Counted from the stretch's first letter, positions 19,801 through 29,078 are shown. The stretch: 64,000 nucleotides of DNA from Candidatus Kapaibacterium sp. (GCA_028284775.1 JANQRB010000175.1:1-64000); one strand, 5' to 3'. Translations and numbers: made by a program. The notes: generated by a model not told the origin, from the sequence alone.

Positions 19801-21288
19801 GAGGATCGTACTGGATTTATCATCGGCAAAGCTTAACAGCTTGTCGTCGCTGACCGCCAGCGAGAGGCGCGCTGCCACAGGGCTGCCCTGCGGGTCGCGT
19901 GTGGTGATTGTTAATCGCGTTTTCTGGCGCGGCTCGTAGCGTTCCCTGTCGCTGCTGATCTGCACATCCAGTTGCCGGCTTTTGTTGACAAATGCGAGGC
20001 GCTCAGCATAGGCGACACCCTGGGAGTCGAAGAGTGTAAACTGCGCAACGCCCGCCGGAAATGTTTCGAGCGGTATATCGATCCGGTTGCTGCCCCGACG
20101 CGCAACAAAGGCATTGCTGTAATATTCACGACCGCGCGTCTGCCCGACAAGCGCCAGTTTCCGTTCGCGAGGCGAATAAACCTGAAGCTGCAGCCAATGC
20201 TCGGACTTGTGAGTGAGCGCGAGCCCAACAGCATCGCTGACGGCCCGGGGCAGCGGATAAAGCGTATTGAGCGCCGCGGGTCTGCTGATACGCGCCGAAT
20301 AGTCCCGTCCGGCGATCGGCGTAAAACTGAAGGCCCCCATGCCGTCGTGGAAACTGGCAAAGGTCGCGACGCTGCGTCCCTCGGCGTCGACGATCTCACC
20401 TTCGACATCGGCGGGAAGACCATGTTCGTTAAGCGCTTTGAAGGCCACACGCGAGGGATAGCCCGCAAGCATCTCGCCGCCCTCGGGGAAAAATGCGAGG
20501 TCGATGTTGTTCAGGCTGATCGGAATGGAACGGCCGATCGATTCACTGCGGCCCTGGTAGGCGATGATGACATTCAGGAAGGCATCGGGACGGGACAAAG
20601 TCGCCGGTAAACTGCAAGTGATGAAGGCCGAGCCGTCTTCACCGGTCCGGCCCTGCCGGCGTTCGGTTTCCTGCCCCTCTACAGCAAGGACATAGCTAAA
20701 CTCATAATCTTTGAGCGGCTCATTCGCAAGTGTCTGCAGCACGAGTTCGGCACGGACATCCTGTCCGGGGCCGTAAGCTTTTCGCGTGAAATCCAGGGTC
20801 ATCTTTAAACGAGGCAGAACCACCGCCTGCACCTGCAGCTCGCGTTCGAACATACTTGCCGTGTCGTTCTGCTGCCACTGGGTGTAGGCTTTCAGTTTAT
20901 ACAGGCCGCCGGCGGCGTGCTGACTCAGGGTAAAATCGCCGCGTGCAACGCCTTCATCCGCAATCAGCGTCAGCTTCTTCATGGTATTGCCCTTGGGATC
21001 GATCAGCTCGACATAGACGATATCGCTCTTGCGCGAACGCTGCATGTCATTGCCGTTGCGGGCATAGGCCGCAAACCAGATTGTCTCGCCGGGTTTGTAA
21101 AGAGGCTTGTCGACGTGGATATAGGTTTTGTCTTCCGGAAGCAGCCTGTCGTACTCTTTCAGCTTCTCGTGAGCGATGGCGAGAATACCGTCGATCGCAT
21201 CGCGTTCATACAGCGCGACGCCCATAAGCGGCAGCAAAGCCAGAACAAGCGCAAATCGAATTATTCCCTGTTTGGAGTAAGTTATCAT
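16822..21288 (-). CDS. Alpha-2-macroglobulin family protein with TonB-plug-like insert
   Basis: A 1488-aa exported protein with an N-terminal signal/anchor helix (11-26). The MG domains begin with the MG2 motif HVDKPLYKPGETIWF (58-72). A carboxypeptidase-regulatory-like domain is at ~557-620 (GKVTDEKGHALEGVQVSL). A TonB-receptor plug-like segment follows at ~662-715 (FAIRGQRLQNTQFRVEGLDI). Then come the A2M segment STIYWNA (808-814), the thioester motif GCFEQ (1017-1021, canonical GCGEQ) in PTGCFEQTSSSNYPN, the alpha/alpha thioester domain and the receptor-binding domain. Bacterial A2Ms trap proteases via the thioester; Cys and Gln are both kept, so the trap could work. It is transcribed alone; no penicillin-binding protein pbpC is beside it. 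Confidence 0.92.
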   Translation of the reverse strand: MITYSKQGIIRFALVLALLPLMGVALYERDAIDGILAIAHEKLKEYDRLLPEDKTYIHVDKPLYKPGETIWFAAYARNGNDMQRSRKSDIVYVELIDPKGNTMKKLTLIADEGVARGDFTLSQHAAGGLYKLKAYTQWQQNDTASMFERELQVQAVVLPRLKMTLDFTRKAYGPGQDVRAELVLQTLANEPLKDYEFSYVLAVEGQETERRQGRTGEDGSAFITCSLPATLSRPDAFLNVIIAYQGRSESIGRSIPISLNNIDLAFFPEGGEMLAGYPSRVAFKALNEHGLPADVEGEIVDAEGRSVATFASFHDGMGAFSFTPIAGRDYSARISRPAALNTLYPLPRAVSDAVGLALTHKSEHWLQLQVYSPRERKLALVGQTRGREYYSNAFVARRGSNRIDIPLETFPAGVAQFTLFDSQGVAYAERLAFVNKSRQLDVQISSDRERYEPRQKTRLTITTRDPQGSPVAARLSLAVSDDKLLSFADDKSSTILSALLLESDLKQTVREPRFYFDRDEPKADSALDYLLMTAGWRRFVWKELLSDSIPAARFSGERALIAGKVTDEKGHALEGVQVSLSYHVSFSEPEMSVFRTGDDGSFELRDIDLDRRPFLEVELKDTVLGRYQISRYDSQLSIRIARGSSQIFSVYHQDHARPVSGGLGMAYGDALGGFAIRGQRLQNTQFRVEGLDINDQFGGALAEAPAEVVEVVAERIVVPLPDQAQRVPRESVKAAVALQAGVQLRRNAGLKLINPAGVGRVAPDGKRAFFQGTAVAGFHQPAYYRAREFPAPDYAGQPTPETRSDFRSTIYWNAAVETDSNGLATLEFYNSDEVTAFRVVAEGIGAEGHVGRAEYLYHTQLPFSIAAKAPRQVVSDDIIELPVTLTNTTDEALQGSLQIHEPHNFELLESIERDQRLDARSSKTLYLRYKATTVGQDHFDIAFTADGLRDAFRQEIAVAPRGFPASIALSGADMDKSYSIDLAKAVPGSLRASLTAFPSIGSTLLAGVDALLREPTGCFEQTSSSNYPNLLALRYLREAGEDDPALEARATAMLDRGYARLVSFETSSKGYEWFGKAPGHEALSAYGLMQFVDMQSVYPDVDGEMIDRTTRWLLERRDGKGGFTRNPKALDSYGRAESSITNAYIVYALSEAGVAGIDAELEAVYRKAEASEDAYLIALVANALLNLRDVRAADLLTRLVQLQEHDGHWRGRTHSITRSGGQALTIETTSLAMMAILKSPSQHRLALERAARFLMEQRSARGGFASTQSTIMALKALTAYTVASRKTEEAGAITLAVNDELAASRDYAAGAREAIVLDKVERYFRRGVNALRVRYEDTHSPLPYTLALEYSTDLPQSSDECVVELDTRLGSTSTREGETVRFTAVLSNTSSEGQPMTIAVLGIPAGLSPQPRQLKELQEQGAFDFYEIHGGYVVCYYRDMAPQEKHEIMLDLKAEIPGEFLAPASSAYLYYTDEHKVWSSAGTLTISR

Positions 21289-21554
21289 AAACGCCCCCGA
21301 GTTAATGGAGGTGAATGTTGTGCCGGAAAGCTTCCCGGTTGACAGTTAAGCGCGAGCCTGGGTTACAGAGAACGTGACACTGTTGCCTACGATTTCTGCC
21401 TCCCTGCTACCGAAAGCCTGTACTATCTCGATCGGCCTTCGTCCTGTCATCGACCCGGGAAGGAGTCGGACGTGGTTTATGTCGGCTCTGAGTTATCGAG
21501 CATTGAGCCCCTATTCGTTGTGTTCACAGTATAAATTGAATTAATTTGAATTTC

Positions 21555-22343
21555 ATGAACATGAAATCTGAAAAAGAGCGAAGCAAAGACAGCGTTACGC
21601 CCGTCGCGGCGCTGGCTGAAGTTACCGGTCGACTACTGGCGCTGGCCGACAGCCGCAAGGTCAAAACAGAAGAACATTTCAAACGCATGCGTTTGCCGGT
21701 ACCGCTGGTACGAGGGGAGCTGAAAAAGCCGTATTCTTTTGTCGGCACTTCGCGCGAATCGGACTTGCGGATCTGGGATTACGCCTGGAACAACAGCGAG
21801 TGGTACGAGGTAATGCACCTGGCGGTGTACTTTTACCAGGGCCGGACAATTACGCCCGCCGAGTGCGTGACGATTCAAAGCTGGGTAGATCGCTGTTTCT
21901 GCTGGGAACACAGCGACGGCCTGTCGAAAATTTTTGCCGACGCCCTCGAAAATGATCCCGACGCCATGCTGCCCGTGCTGCAACGCTGGAATTCGGCGGC
22001 TTCGCTGTGGAAGCGGCGTCAATCACTGGTGGGCCTGATCGAATACGCGAGCAAACGCAAACGGGTGCTGCCCGTTGAGCTGATGCTGCCCCTGGTCGAA
22101 AATCTTCTTAACGACGAAGAATACTATGTGCAAAAAGGTCTCGGCTGGACGCTGCGGGAACTCTACACCCTCTATCCCGAAGCAACGTTCCGATTCATGG
22201 ATGAACATCTTCACGCCATCAGCCCGACGGCCTATTCGGCAGCGACGGCGAAACTCGATAAAACCGCCAGGACAGAATTTAAGCGCCGCCGGGTAGAGTA
22301 TAGAAAAATGAAGGGCGCTGGCAGGCACACGGGAACGGTCTAG
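21555..22343 (+). CDS. DNA alkylation repair (AlkD-like HEAT-repeat) protein
   Basis: A 262-aa helical protein. DVxSW-type cues are replaced by SWVDRCFCWEHSDGLSKIFA, which matches the conserved 'W..cD' region of AlkD-family glycosylases. SLWKRRQSLVGLIEYASK and YYVQKGLGWTLRELYTLYPE match the later HEAT repeats, including the tryptophan and arginine that line the DNA groove. AlkD removes positively charged alkylated bases (3-methyladenine, 7-methylguanine) without base flipping. The start is uncertain between ATG 21555, ATG 21561 and an upstream TTG at 21546. It stands alone, divergent from the alpha-2-macroglobulin gene. Confidence 0.85.
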   Translation: MNMKSEKERSKDSVTPVAALAEVTGRLLALADSRKVKTEEHFKRMRLPVPLVRGELKKPYSFVGTSRESDLRIWDYAWNNSEWYEVMHLAVYFYQGRTITPAECVTIQSWVDRCFCWEHSDGLSKIFADALENDPDAMLPVLQRWNSAASLWKRRQSLVGLIEYASKRKRVLPVELMLPLVENLLNDEEYYVQKGLGWTLRELYTLYPEATFRFMDEHLHAISPTAYSAATAKLDKTARTEFKRRRVEYRKMKGAGRHTGTV

Positions 22344-22369
22344 TGTTCTTTCGAAAAAATTTTCATTGC

Positions 22370-22505
22370 TACATCTCCCCTGAGCGAAGGGGGTGAGACC
22401 CGGACTGAGCGCCGAAAGGAAAGGACTTCTGAGCACTTAAGGACTTCTTAACTCCCCTGGCCCCTCTTTCCCAAAAAGAGGGGGACTTGAAAATAACTAT
22501 GTTGA
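22370..22505 (+). repeat. Dispersed two-hairpin intergenic element, copy 2
   Basis: Hairpin I is CTCCCCT...AGGGGGTGAG (22375-22395). It is followed by the core GGACTGAGCGCCGAAAGG, then AACTCCCCTGGCCCCTCTTT with hairpin II (22461-22485) and tail GACTTGAAAATAAC. It lies immediately downstream of the AlkD-like gene, and hairpin II with flanking T-rich sequence could also end its transcript. Confidence 0.8.
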
Positions 22506-22608
22506 CAAAATACCTGTCGGTTCCAAGAACTGTGCAACAAATGACGGGCCGCTGCGTCCCCGACGCTCCCTTTTGCAAGGCATATTGACTGGGGTGGGCA
22601 ATTCCACA

Positions 22609-23028
22609 GTGCTGAAAATCACGGATCATATCAGTATCGCCGACTCGGAGTACGAGCTGCGTTCGGTACGGGCACAAGGGCCCGGCGGTCAACACGTCAA
22701 CAAAACGTCGACGGCGATCCACCTGCGTTTTGATATCGAGGCTTCGTCCTTGCCGGACGATTGGAAAGAACGGCTGCTGGCCCTAAAAGACCGTCGCATC
22801 AGCAAAGGGATCGTCGTGATTAAGGCGCAGCGCTACCGCAGCCGCGAACGCAACTGCGACGATGCGCGCGAAAGGCTGCGCGTACTACTGTTGCGGTCTG
22901 CCCAAGCGCCCAAAGACCGCAAAGCTACTAAACCAAGCAAAGCGGTCCGCCAAAAACGGCTCGACGCCAAAGCACGACAGGGCATACAAAAGCAGCTGCG
23001 CGCGCGAGTCAGGACGGATGAGGAATAA
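22609..23028 (+). CDS. arfB: Peptidyl-tRNA hydrolase ArfB (YaeJ)
   Basis: A 139-aa release-factor-like protein with the GGQ motif in RAQGPGGQHVNKTSTAIHLR (GGQ at 26-28) and a long, strongly basic C-terminal tail (KAVRQKRLDAKARQGIQKQ). ArfB enters the mRNA channel of stalled, non-stop ribosomes with that tail and hydrolyses the peptidyl-tRNA. The GTG at 22609 (MLKITDHISIADSEYEL) aligns with the known ArfB N-terminus; a GTG at 22594 and a TTG at 22573 are in frame upstream. Both diagnostic parts are intact, so it is expected to be functional. Confidence 0.92.
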   Translation: MLKITDHISIADSEYELRSVRAQGPGGQHVNKTSTAIHLRFDIEASSLPDDWKERLLALKDRRISKGIVVIKAQRYRSRERNCDDARERLRVLLLRSAQAPKDRKATKPSKAVRQKRLDAKARQGIQKQLRARVRTDEE

Positions 23029-23542
23029 TCCCGGAGTCCTGTCCGGACCGGCGGCAATTCGCCAATTGGCAGGCGCTGTAAACCAGGACGCTTCACCAGG
23101 CATGGAACAATCGTAGACTGCAGTCGCGACCGCAGCCTACGAATCATTTGTTCGCATACATTCGAACTGTTCTTCCAAATCGTCCTTTCAGATCTTTCGT
23201 CTGAAGCATTCATTCAAATTATTCATCAAGCGCGCGCGCTGAACACATTCAATTTCCATTGTAATCTTTTTCAAGACGACATCTTCCTCTCCTTCCGAAG
23301 CAATTCCGGCAGCCCGAGAATCCGACGGCAGTGGAAAAAATTTATTCGCCCCGGGATAAAAACTTATACCAGCGGCATAAAAATTTCACCCCAGTAATGA
23401 CAGCGTTTCTAATACCGGCCAAAAACGCAAAAAATCAGCACTTTTTACTTTGGCACGACTTTAGAGCCTATCTGAGCAGTTCGCGCAAATAAGAGCCGAA
23501 CAACAACAAACAACTTAATCACTTAGGCTATTAAGGACTGTC
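23029..23542. other. Intergenic region, 514 bp
   Basis: No gene is present. The second half is AT-rich and must hold the promoter of the large T9SS gene. A 5' leader rich in CAACAA (about 23500) lacks a Shine-Dalgarno sequence, as is usual in Bacteroidota. Confidence 0.4.
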
Positions 23543-26500
23543 ATGAAAACTCTTGTACAAAATTCCGACCTGCAGAATCGCACTTCTTTCTTCACTCGCA
23601 TGGGCCGCATGCTGCCGGTCTTCTTCTGGCTGTTATTTCTCGTGGCCGGCGCTTCGGCGCAGACGCAATCGAAGCTGTGGACGCTCTCGCCGAACAAGGT
23701 CAGCTTTCCCGCCGGACCGACGGCATCGTCCCTGCCGACTTATGACTATGCCGGTCAGAGCGCGGACTTTTCGCAAAACTCGATGTATGACGCCAATGGC
23801 GATCTGCTCTTTTTTGTGATCGATGGCATGGTCTATGATGGCGACGGCTACCTGATCGACGAAATCTGGGGACTCTATGATCCCTATCCTTCCGTACTCA
23901 ACATCTACAAACTGACCGGACAGACGGAATGGGTAATAGTGCCCGTGCCGGGCGAGTGCCGCCAGTATTACCTGATCTGCAATCAGCTTATCCAGACGGC
24001 CGGCTCGCGCGTTCGGCGCGGCAGCGGAACCTACTACATCAAGCTGGATATGAACGCGCCCAATATCAATTATCCCGGCCGCAAGGGCGCGCTGGAAATG
24101 AACCCCGACTGGGGGCAGGCTCTGGCAACCCTGCTGGTAAATCATTACACCGGCCCTGCGCGCGAATGTTATACTTATCACCTGGCAGCAACCAAACTGC
24201 GCCAGCCGGAAAACAACCATCTGCTGTTTGTTAACGACTGCAGCAACTTCTTCCGCTTCCGGATCGAAAACAGCGGCATCTATGATGATAGCTATACGCA
24301 ACCGCTCACATCGACCGATGCCGGCTGGGTCAGAAGCGAATCCGAAATCGTTGAACTGCACGACGGCACCTGGCGACTGGCAATTCCGCTGAGCGGCGGC
24401 GGCACCTGGTGGCCCCGCGTTGAAATATTTCATCTGGATGCCGGCGGCGATGTTATCTCGTCGTATTGGATACAGACGAAATTTACCAGCGGCTCCGGCT
24501 ACGAGGGTCTACGTGGCCTCGAGTTTTCGCCTGACGGCAATACGCTCTACCTTACCCACAATCAGGCGCCCCATATTCGCTACATCGATGTGGGCATTAA
24601 CAGCACGAGTATGCAGGCAGTCAGCCAGGCGACGCATACCGCCGACTTCCAGTACTCGCAAATCGAGGTAGGCTACGACGGTAAACTCTACTTCGCGGCG
24701 CACAATCGCCTGGCGACGCTCGCGGATCCCAACAATCCCGCCAGCGCCTGGAACAACAATGCCCTGAGCATCTCGGTACCGCTGACAAACGGCCAATGGG
24801 GCGACGAAGTTGAAAAGCTGCGGGTGCTGCCCGATCAACTGGACGGCGAAGATTACGAAACACATCTCTACGCCACGAGCGAATGCTGCGAACTGGCGCA
24901 GGACTACACGACGGATAACTTTGTCGTCGGCGCTTCCGCTACCTGGTCGCCGGGCTATTTTAACAATCCCTTTTTCTCCGCCGGCACGATCACGGTTCGC
25001 AATACGCTGACTATTCCGGCGGGCATCCAGCTTACGATCAGCGGTATGACGCTGAAAATGGGGCCCGGCGCACGTATCTTCATCAAGGGCAGCAACGGTG
25101 CGGCCGATGCGGCGCGCTTAACGCTTGACAACACGACGATTACGGCCAATGACGCCTGCGGCCCGACGAGCATGTGGAAGGGTATCGTCCTTGAAGGCGA
25201 CCGCTACGCCACGCAAAATCTCGCAGACCAGGGTTCGCTGACAATCCAAAACAACTCGGTGCTGGAACACGCCTATGACGCGGTTGTCGTGAAGGGCATC
25301 AACCCGGACGGCTCCACCGACTGGAACAAGACCGGCGGCATCATTAAGGCCAGCGACAGCTACTTTCTTAACAACCGCCGGGCAGTGGAATTTATGTCCT
25401 ACGGCGACGCCGGCAATATTAACAGCATCAGCAGGTTTGACCGCTGTGTGTTCGAAACGAACCAGTTGCTGCGCGATCAGGATGTCTTTCCCGGCAATGT
25501 CAACATCGCGGCCTTCGTGACTTTGTGGAACATTGACGGCGTCCGTTTTCGCGACAACGTCTTCCACAACACCTTCATGAACGCGCTGAACGGCGATCCG
25601 GCCGGCTACGGCATCAAGAGCGCGGAAGCGATCTATCACGTCCAGAAAGGCGCCAGCACTCTCTCGACCGGCAACCGCTTCGAGAATCTGGTCATCGGCA
25701 TCGACGTTAACCGCACGGCGGCAATGACAAGCGGCATCCAGCACTTTACCGACAACAGTTTTGTTAACAACCGCTACGGCATCAAAATCAACGGCGACGG
25801 CGCCGGTTATTCAATACGTCGCAACAGCTTCACGAAAAGCAGCCTGCCGGCGGCCACGCTCTCCAGTCCGACCCTTGGCATCTACAGCCACAGCGCTCAG
25901 CGCATGTACATCGTGGACAACAGTTTCGAGAACTTCACCTACGGTGTGTTAATCAAGAACAGCGGCGGCGCGGACGATTTCACGACGCTGGTGCAAAGCA
26001 ATGACTTCACGAATAACTTCCGCGGTCTGCAGACGCAGTACACGAATAAGAACATGAAAGTGAAGTGCAACGAATTCAGCAACCCCGGCGGCGTCGCGCA
26101 GATGTTCTGGGGCAACTGGGGACCGATGGCGGACCAGGGCAACTGCAGCTCCATCAGCTCGCCGGCCGGCAACCGCTTTTTCGGAGTGCCGACGCATAGC
26201 CAGATTTACGCCACAACGGCCTACCCCTTTGATTACTATCATCATAATGGCCTTGTGCCCGTCTACATCATCCCGACCTTGTACTTCAGCGGCAATCCGA
26301 CCCTGATGCCCTGCGGCGCCTACGACTGGGACCAGACCGCCGCCTGTGACAACATCTGGCAGGATGGTGTTGCCACGCCCGCGAAGCCGGTCCTTATCAG
26401 CGGTCTGATATTTGCGCAGCAGTATCAGAGAGCACGCTTCGTGCTGAATGAAAGCGCCGCCGACGGCAGCCTGGACCACGGTTACCGGGAATACTTCAGC

Positions 26501-26962
26501 CTCGTGCTGAGTATCCTCGAGAGCCGCCGCAGCCTGGCCGAAATGAACCCGAACGAAATGAAAATCCTCGAAGGGATTTCCGAGGGCCACAGCGGTGCTT
26601 CCGCCAATGCCCGCGCCCTGCTGCGATTCTTTACCGGTCGCGACTATGAGATCGAAATCATCGAGGCGGAACAGCAGGTGACGGATGTCAATGAAAGCAC
26701 AGACGACAAAACGTCAGCGCTGGGCGTCAACTACCCGAATCCGGCGAGCATCGAAACGCGCATCCCCTACAATGTACTCGCTGCGAATGCACGCCTGCAG
26801 ATAAGCGATCTCTTCGGCCGCACGATCCACGAGCAGAACGTGACGCCGGGCAAAGGCGAAGCCCTGGTGTCGCTGAAAGACTTCGGGGAAGGAGTCTACC
26901 TGTGCCGCCTGATTGCCGACGGCCGTGAACTGGCCTCGCGCATGATTACGGTACAACGTTAA
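23543..26962 (+). CDS. Large T9SS-exported beta-propeller/parallel beta-helix protein
   Basis: A 1139-aa secreted protein. It has a signal peptide (LPVFFWLLFLVAGASAQ) and an N-terminal ~420 residues of propeller-like repeats (LRGLEFSPDGNTLYLTHNQA). A right-handed parallel beta-helix of the pectate-lyase/NosD kind (~460-870) follows, full of N-rich turns (NSFVNNRYGIKINGDGAGYS). The type A T9SS sorting domain (NYPNPASIETRIPYNVL... to ITVQR) is in the last ~80 residues. Beta-helix domains of this kind often bind or cleave polysaccharide, but no catalytic residues were recognised. It is a probable cell-surface or released protein. It is monocistronic, with a strong terminator 27 bp after the stop. 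Confidence 0.9.
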   Translation: MKTLVQNSDLQNRTSFFTRMGRMLPVFFWLLFLVAGASAQTQSKLWTLSPNKVSFPAGPTASSLPTYDYAGQSADFSQNSMYDANGDLLFFVIDGMVYDGDGYLIDEIWGLYDPYPSVLNIYKLTGQTEWVIVPVPGECRQYYLICNQLIQTAGSRVRRGSGTYYIKLDMNAPNINYPGRKGALEMNPDWGQALATLLVNHYTGPARECYTYHLAATKLRQPENNHLLFVNDCSNFFRFRIENSGIYDDSYTQPLTSTDAGWVRSESEIVELHDGTWRLAIPLSGGGTWWPRVEIFHLDAGGDVISSYWIQTKFTSGSGYEGLRGLEFSPDGNTLYLTHNQAPHIRYIDVGINSTSMQAVSQATHTADFQYSQIEVGYDGKLYFAAHNRLATLADPNNPASAWNNNALSISVPLTNGQWGDEVEKLRVLPDQLDGEDYETHLYATSECCELAQDYTTDNFVVGASATWSPGYFNNPFFSAGTITVRNTLTIPAGIQLTISGMTLKMGPGARIFIKGSNGAADAARLTLDNTTITANDACGPTSMWKGIVLEGDRYATQNLADQGSLTIQNNSVLEHAYDAVVVKGINPDGSTDWNKTGGIIKASDSYFLNNRRAVEFMSYGDAGNINSISRFDRCVFETNQLLRDQDVFPGNVNIAAFVTLWNIDGVRFRDNVFHNTFMNALNGDPAGYGIKSAEAIYHVQKGASTLSTGNRFENLVIGIDVNRTAAMTSGIQHFTDNSFVNNRYGIKINGDGAGYSIRRNSFTKSSLPAATLSSPTLGIYSHSAQRMYIVDNSFENFTYGVLIKNSGGADDFTTLVQSNDFTNNFRGLQTQYTNKNMKVKCNEFSNPGGVAQMFWGNWGPMADQGNCSSISSPAGNRFFGVPTHSQIYATTAYPFDYYHHNGLVPVYIIPTLYFSGNPTLMPCGAYDWDQTAACDNIWQDGVATPAKPVLISGLIFAQQYQRARFVLNESAADGSLDHGYREYFSLVLSILESRRSLAEMNPNEMKILEGISEGHSGASANARALLRFFTGRDYEIEIIEAEQQVTDVNESTDDKTSALGVNYPNPASIETRIPYNVLAANARLQISDLFGRTIHEQNVTPGKGEALVSLKDFGEGVYLCRLIADGRELASRMITVQR

Positions 26963-26988
26963 GGCCATATCGTTTGGCTCCTGAGAAG

Positions 26989-27020
26989 GCCGCGGTTCAG
27001 CACGAACCGCGGCTTTTTTT
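26989..27020 (+). terminator. Rho-independent terminator of the beta-helix gene
   Basis: A perfect 10-bp stem GCCGCGGTTC / GAACCGCGGC (26989-27013) with loop AGCAC is followed by seven T residues. Confidence 0.93.
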
Positions 27021-27316
27021 GTTTGCTCAATTGTTCACTGATAGCGGCGAGTACAATATCCAACGACCCGAAAGGGACACGATCCACGGCATGCAAGGTG
27101 GACTGACAAGGGCCGGATTCAGGCCGTGCTTAGGAATTCTTCTTTTGCTATATTTCGGGTCTTGTCATTGCTGCCTGTGAAACTTGCATTCGTGTTATCC
27201 GGACGGCGGCGGAAGCCTGGTTGCTGAGCCCCATCAGCCAAAGCCCCCTTCACCTTGTCCTTCCGAATGTCGAAACGGCACGCATCAGCGGGATTATAAC
27301 AAAGGCAATTAATCGG
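27021..27316. other. Upstream region of the MoxR-vWA operon
   Basis: About 300 bp between the terminator and the first ATG of the operon. No gene, operator or repeat was recognised. An in-frame TTG at 27221 could extend the first protein by 32 residues, but that extension has no supporting feature. Confidence 0.4.
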
Positions 27317-27961
27317 ATGGACGCAATTCAACATACGATTCACCACCTGCGGCAACACGAAGAAGTTGTGCTCCACGGCAATGTTGTCGAGCATTCGGCT
27401 GAAGCCGCGCAGGAAGTTAAGTCCTTCCTGGAAAGCGAATTTCAAAATGAATCCTTGGACTACCCGCACTCGACGCCCCCATTCGATGCGGAAGCGGCAT
27501 TCTGGGGCGCAGTGACGGTGTATCGCGCGGCGCAACTGATTTTAGATTGCAACAACAGGGCCGACGATTTGCCGGAGCTGTTAAAAGCTTTCAGCGGCGA
27601 CGTCACGGCATCCGCTCACGTATCGGCAGATTTGTGCCTCCGTTTTTTACCTGATATCATCAGCCGGGCACAATCGATTGATGCGGATGACCCGATTATC
27701 GCCCTGCTGGAAGCGCAGCTGACCATCTGGCACTATGCCGGGATAGCGCATAAGCTGGCAGTCGATTCATTGGACTTTAATGTCATTAGCTCCGACGCCT
27801 GCCTGTTGCAGATGTATTGCAACCGGGTGATTGAACACAAAAGACTTCCGCTGGCAAAGCTGGCAACTCTCAAAGGAAACATCGCAGCCAGTTTCGGCGC
27901 ATATACTTTGGAATTCTGGCCGGACATCGACCTGGTGAAAGACAACTATGCAAAACATTGA
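27317..27961 (+). CDS. Helical protein of the MoxR-vWA system (first gene)
   Basis: A 214-aa cytoplasmic protein, mainly helical, with FDAEAAFWGAVTVYRAAQLI at ~48-67 and WPDIDLVKDNY near the C-terminus. I do not recognise a named domain with certainty. Its position at the head of the operon, and its 14-bp overlap with the MoxR gene, mark it as a system component, probably one of the small accessory proteins seen in MoxR-vWA-beta-propeller operons. The ATG at 27317 is chosen over the upstream TTG. No catalytic motif, signal or membrane segment is visible. Confidence 0.75.
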   Translation: MDAIQHTIHHLRQHEEVVLHGNVVEHSAEAAQEVKSFLESEFQNESLDYPHSTPPFDAEAAFWGAVTVYRAAQLILDCNNRADDLPELLKAFSGDVTASAHVSADLCLRFLPDIISRAQSIDADDPIIALLEAQLTIWHYAGIAHKLAVDSLDFNVISSDACLLQMYCNRVIEHKRLPLAKLATLKGNIAASFGAYTLEFWPDIDLVKDNYAKH

Positions 27962-29078
27962 AGAGCTCAAGCAAGTGCTGGCATTTGTCAAAGAGACATT
28001 TGTCGGCAAAGACGAGATCGTCGATTTACTTGGTATCGCGTTGATTGCCGGTGAAAACGCCTACCTGCTGGGCCCGCCCGGCACGGCAAAGAGCGCCATT
28101 GTCCGCCAGCTCTCGCAGTGCATCGAAGGCGGCAACAACTTTGAGTATCTGCTGACGCGTTTTACCGAGCCGAATGAAATCTTCGGTCCTTTCGACATTC
28201 GCAAGCTCAAGGAGGGCGAGTTAATCACCAACACCGAGGGTATGATGCCCGAGGCTTCCATGGTGTTTCTGGACGAGATATTTAACGCCAACAGCGCGCT
28301 GCTTAACAGTCTGCTGATGGCGCTGAATGAAAAAGTCTTTCGGCGCGGCAAGGAAAGCATTCGTCTTCCCGCCCTCATGTTTGTCGCGGCAAGCAATCTG
28401 ATGCCCGATGACGAAGCGCTTAATGCCCTGCTCGATCGTTTTCTGGTACGCATCAAATGCGATTACGTCGACACCGATCAACTGGCAGAGGTATTACAGG
28501 CTGGTTGGGCGCTTGAAAACCGGGACGGCGCCGACAGACCGGCTATCAGCCCCGCCGCGATCAGGGAGCTTCAGCAAGCCTGCCGCAGCGTGGACCTTGG
28601 CCCCGTCAGGAAAGACTTTGTCGATCTCATCCGCAGCCTGCGCAGCGCGGGAATCACGGTTTCCGACCGCCGGGCCGTTAAGTTTCAGAATCTGATTGCG
28701 GCCAGCGCCCTTAGCTGCGGCAGAAGCGAGGCCTCGCTTTCCGATCTGTGGGTGTTAAAATATACATGGGATTCAGAGGAGCAAATCGAGATCCTGGCCG
28801 GTATCGTCGACGGCATTATCGAGAATGACGAGCAGCCCGCCGCCCATCCGCGCGCGCTGATTAACAAAATGCCGAAGGCCGAGGACTTAATGAAAGAGGT
28901 GGAACGCCTGCGCAGTCAATGGGACTCCGGACGCCTTTCCTTCGAGGAACAGAATCTGATAAAGGATAAACTGCGGCAAGCGCAATCCCGCAGTAAATGG
29001 ATTGCCGACAAAGAGCACAAGCAATACCTGACGACGGAGATCGATGCGCTATGGCAGAAGATGCTGCAGACGATCTGA
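27948..29078 (+). CDS. MoxR-type AAA+ ATPase of ternary conflict system
   Basis: A 376-aa AAA+ ATPase. Walker A is GPPGTAKS (42-49), Walker B VFLDEIF (106-112), the sensor-1 region AASN (147-150) and arginine finger LLDRF (161-165). The hexamer-forming MoxR lineage is shown by FTEPNEIFGPFDI after Walker A and by the helix-2-insert sequence. MoxR ATPases remodel or load partner proteins that carry vWA domains, and the vWA partner is encoded two genes downstream. A C-terminal ~100-residue extension contains a coiled coil (EDLMKEVERLRSQWDSG). It overlaps the gene before by 14 bp and the gene after by 28 bp. All ATPase residues are present. Confidence 0.95.
   Translation: MQNIEELKQVLAFVKETFVGKDEIVDLLGIALIAGENAYLLGPPGTAKSAIVRQLSQCIEGGNNFEYLLTRFTEPNEIFGPFDIRKLKEGELITNTEGMMPEASMVFLDEIFNANSALLNSLLMALNEKVFRRGKESIRLPALMFVAASNLMPDDEALNALLDRFLVRIKCDYVDTDQLAEVLQAGWALENRDGADRPAISPAAIRELQQACRSVDLGPVRKDFVDLIRSLRSAGITVSDRRAVKFQNLIAASALSCGRSEASLSDLWVLKYTWDSEEQIEILAGIVDGIIENDEQPAAHPRALINKMPKAEDLMKEVERLRSQWDSGRLSFEEQNLIKDKLRQAQSRSKWIADKEHKQYLTTEIDALWQKMLQTI

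Noticed and set aside
27948..29078. Interpretation as methanol dehydrogenase maturation MoxR or gas-vesicle GvpN
   Set aside because: Neighbours are bpX-like and vWA-propeller genes, not methanol dehydrogenase or gas-vesicle genes.
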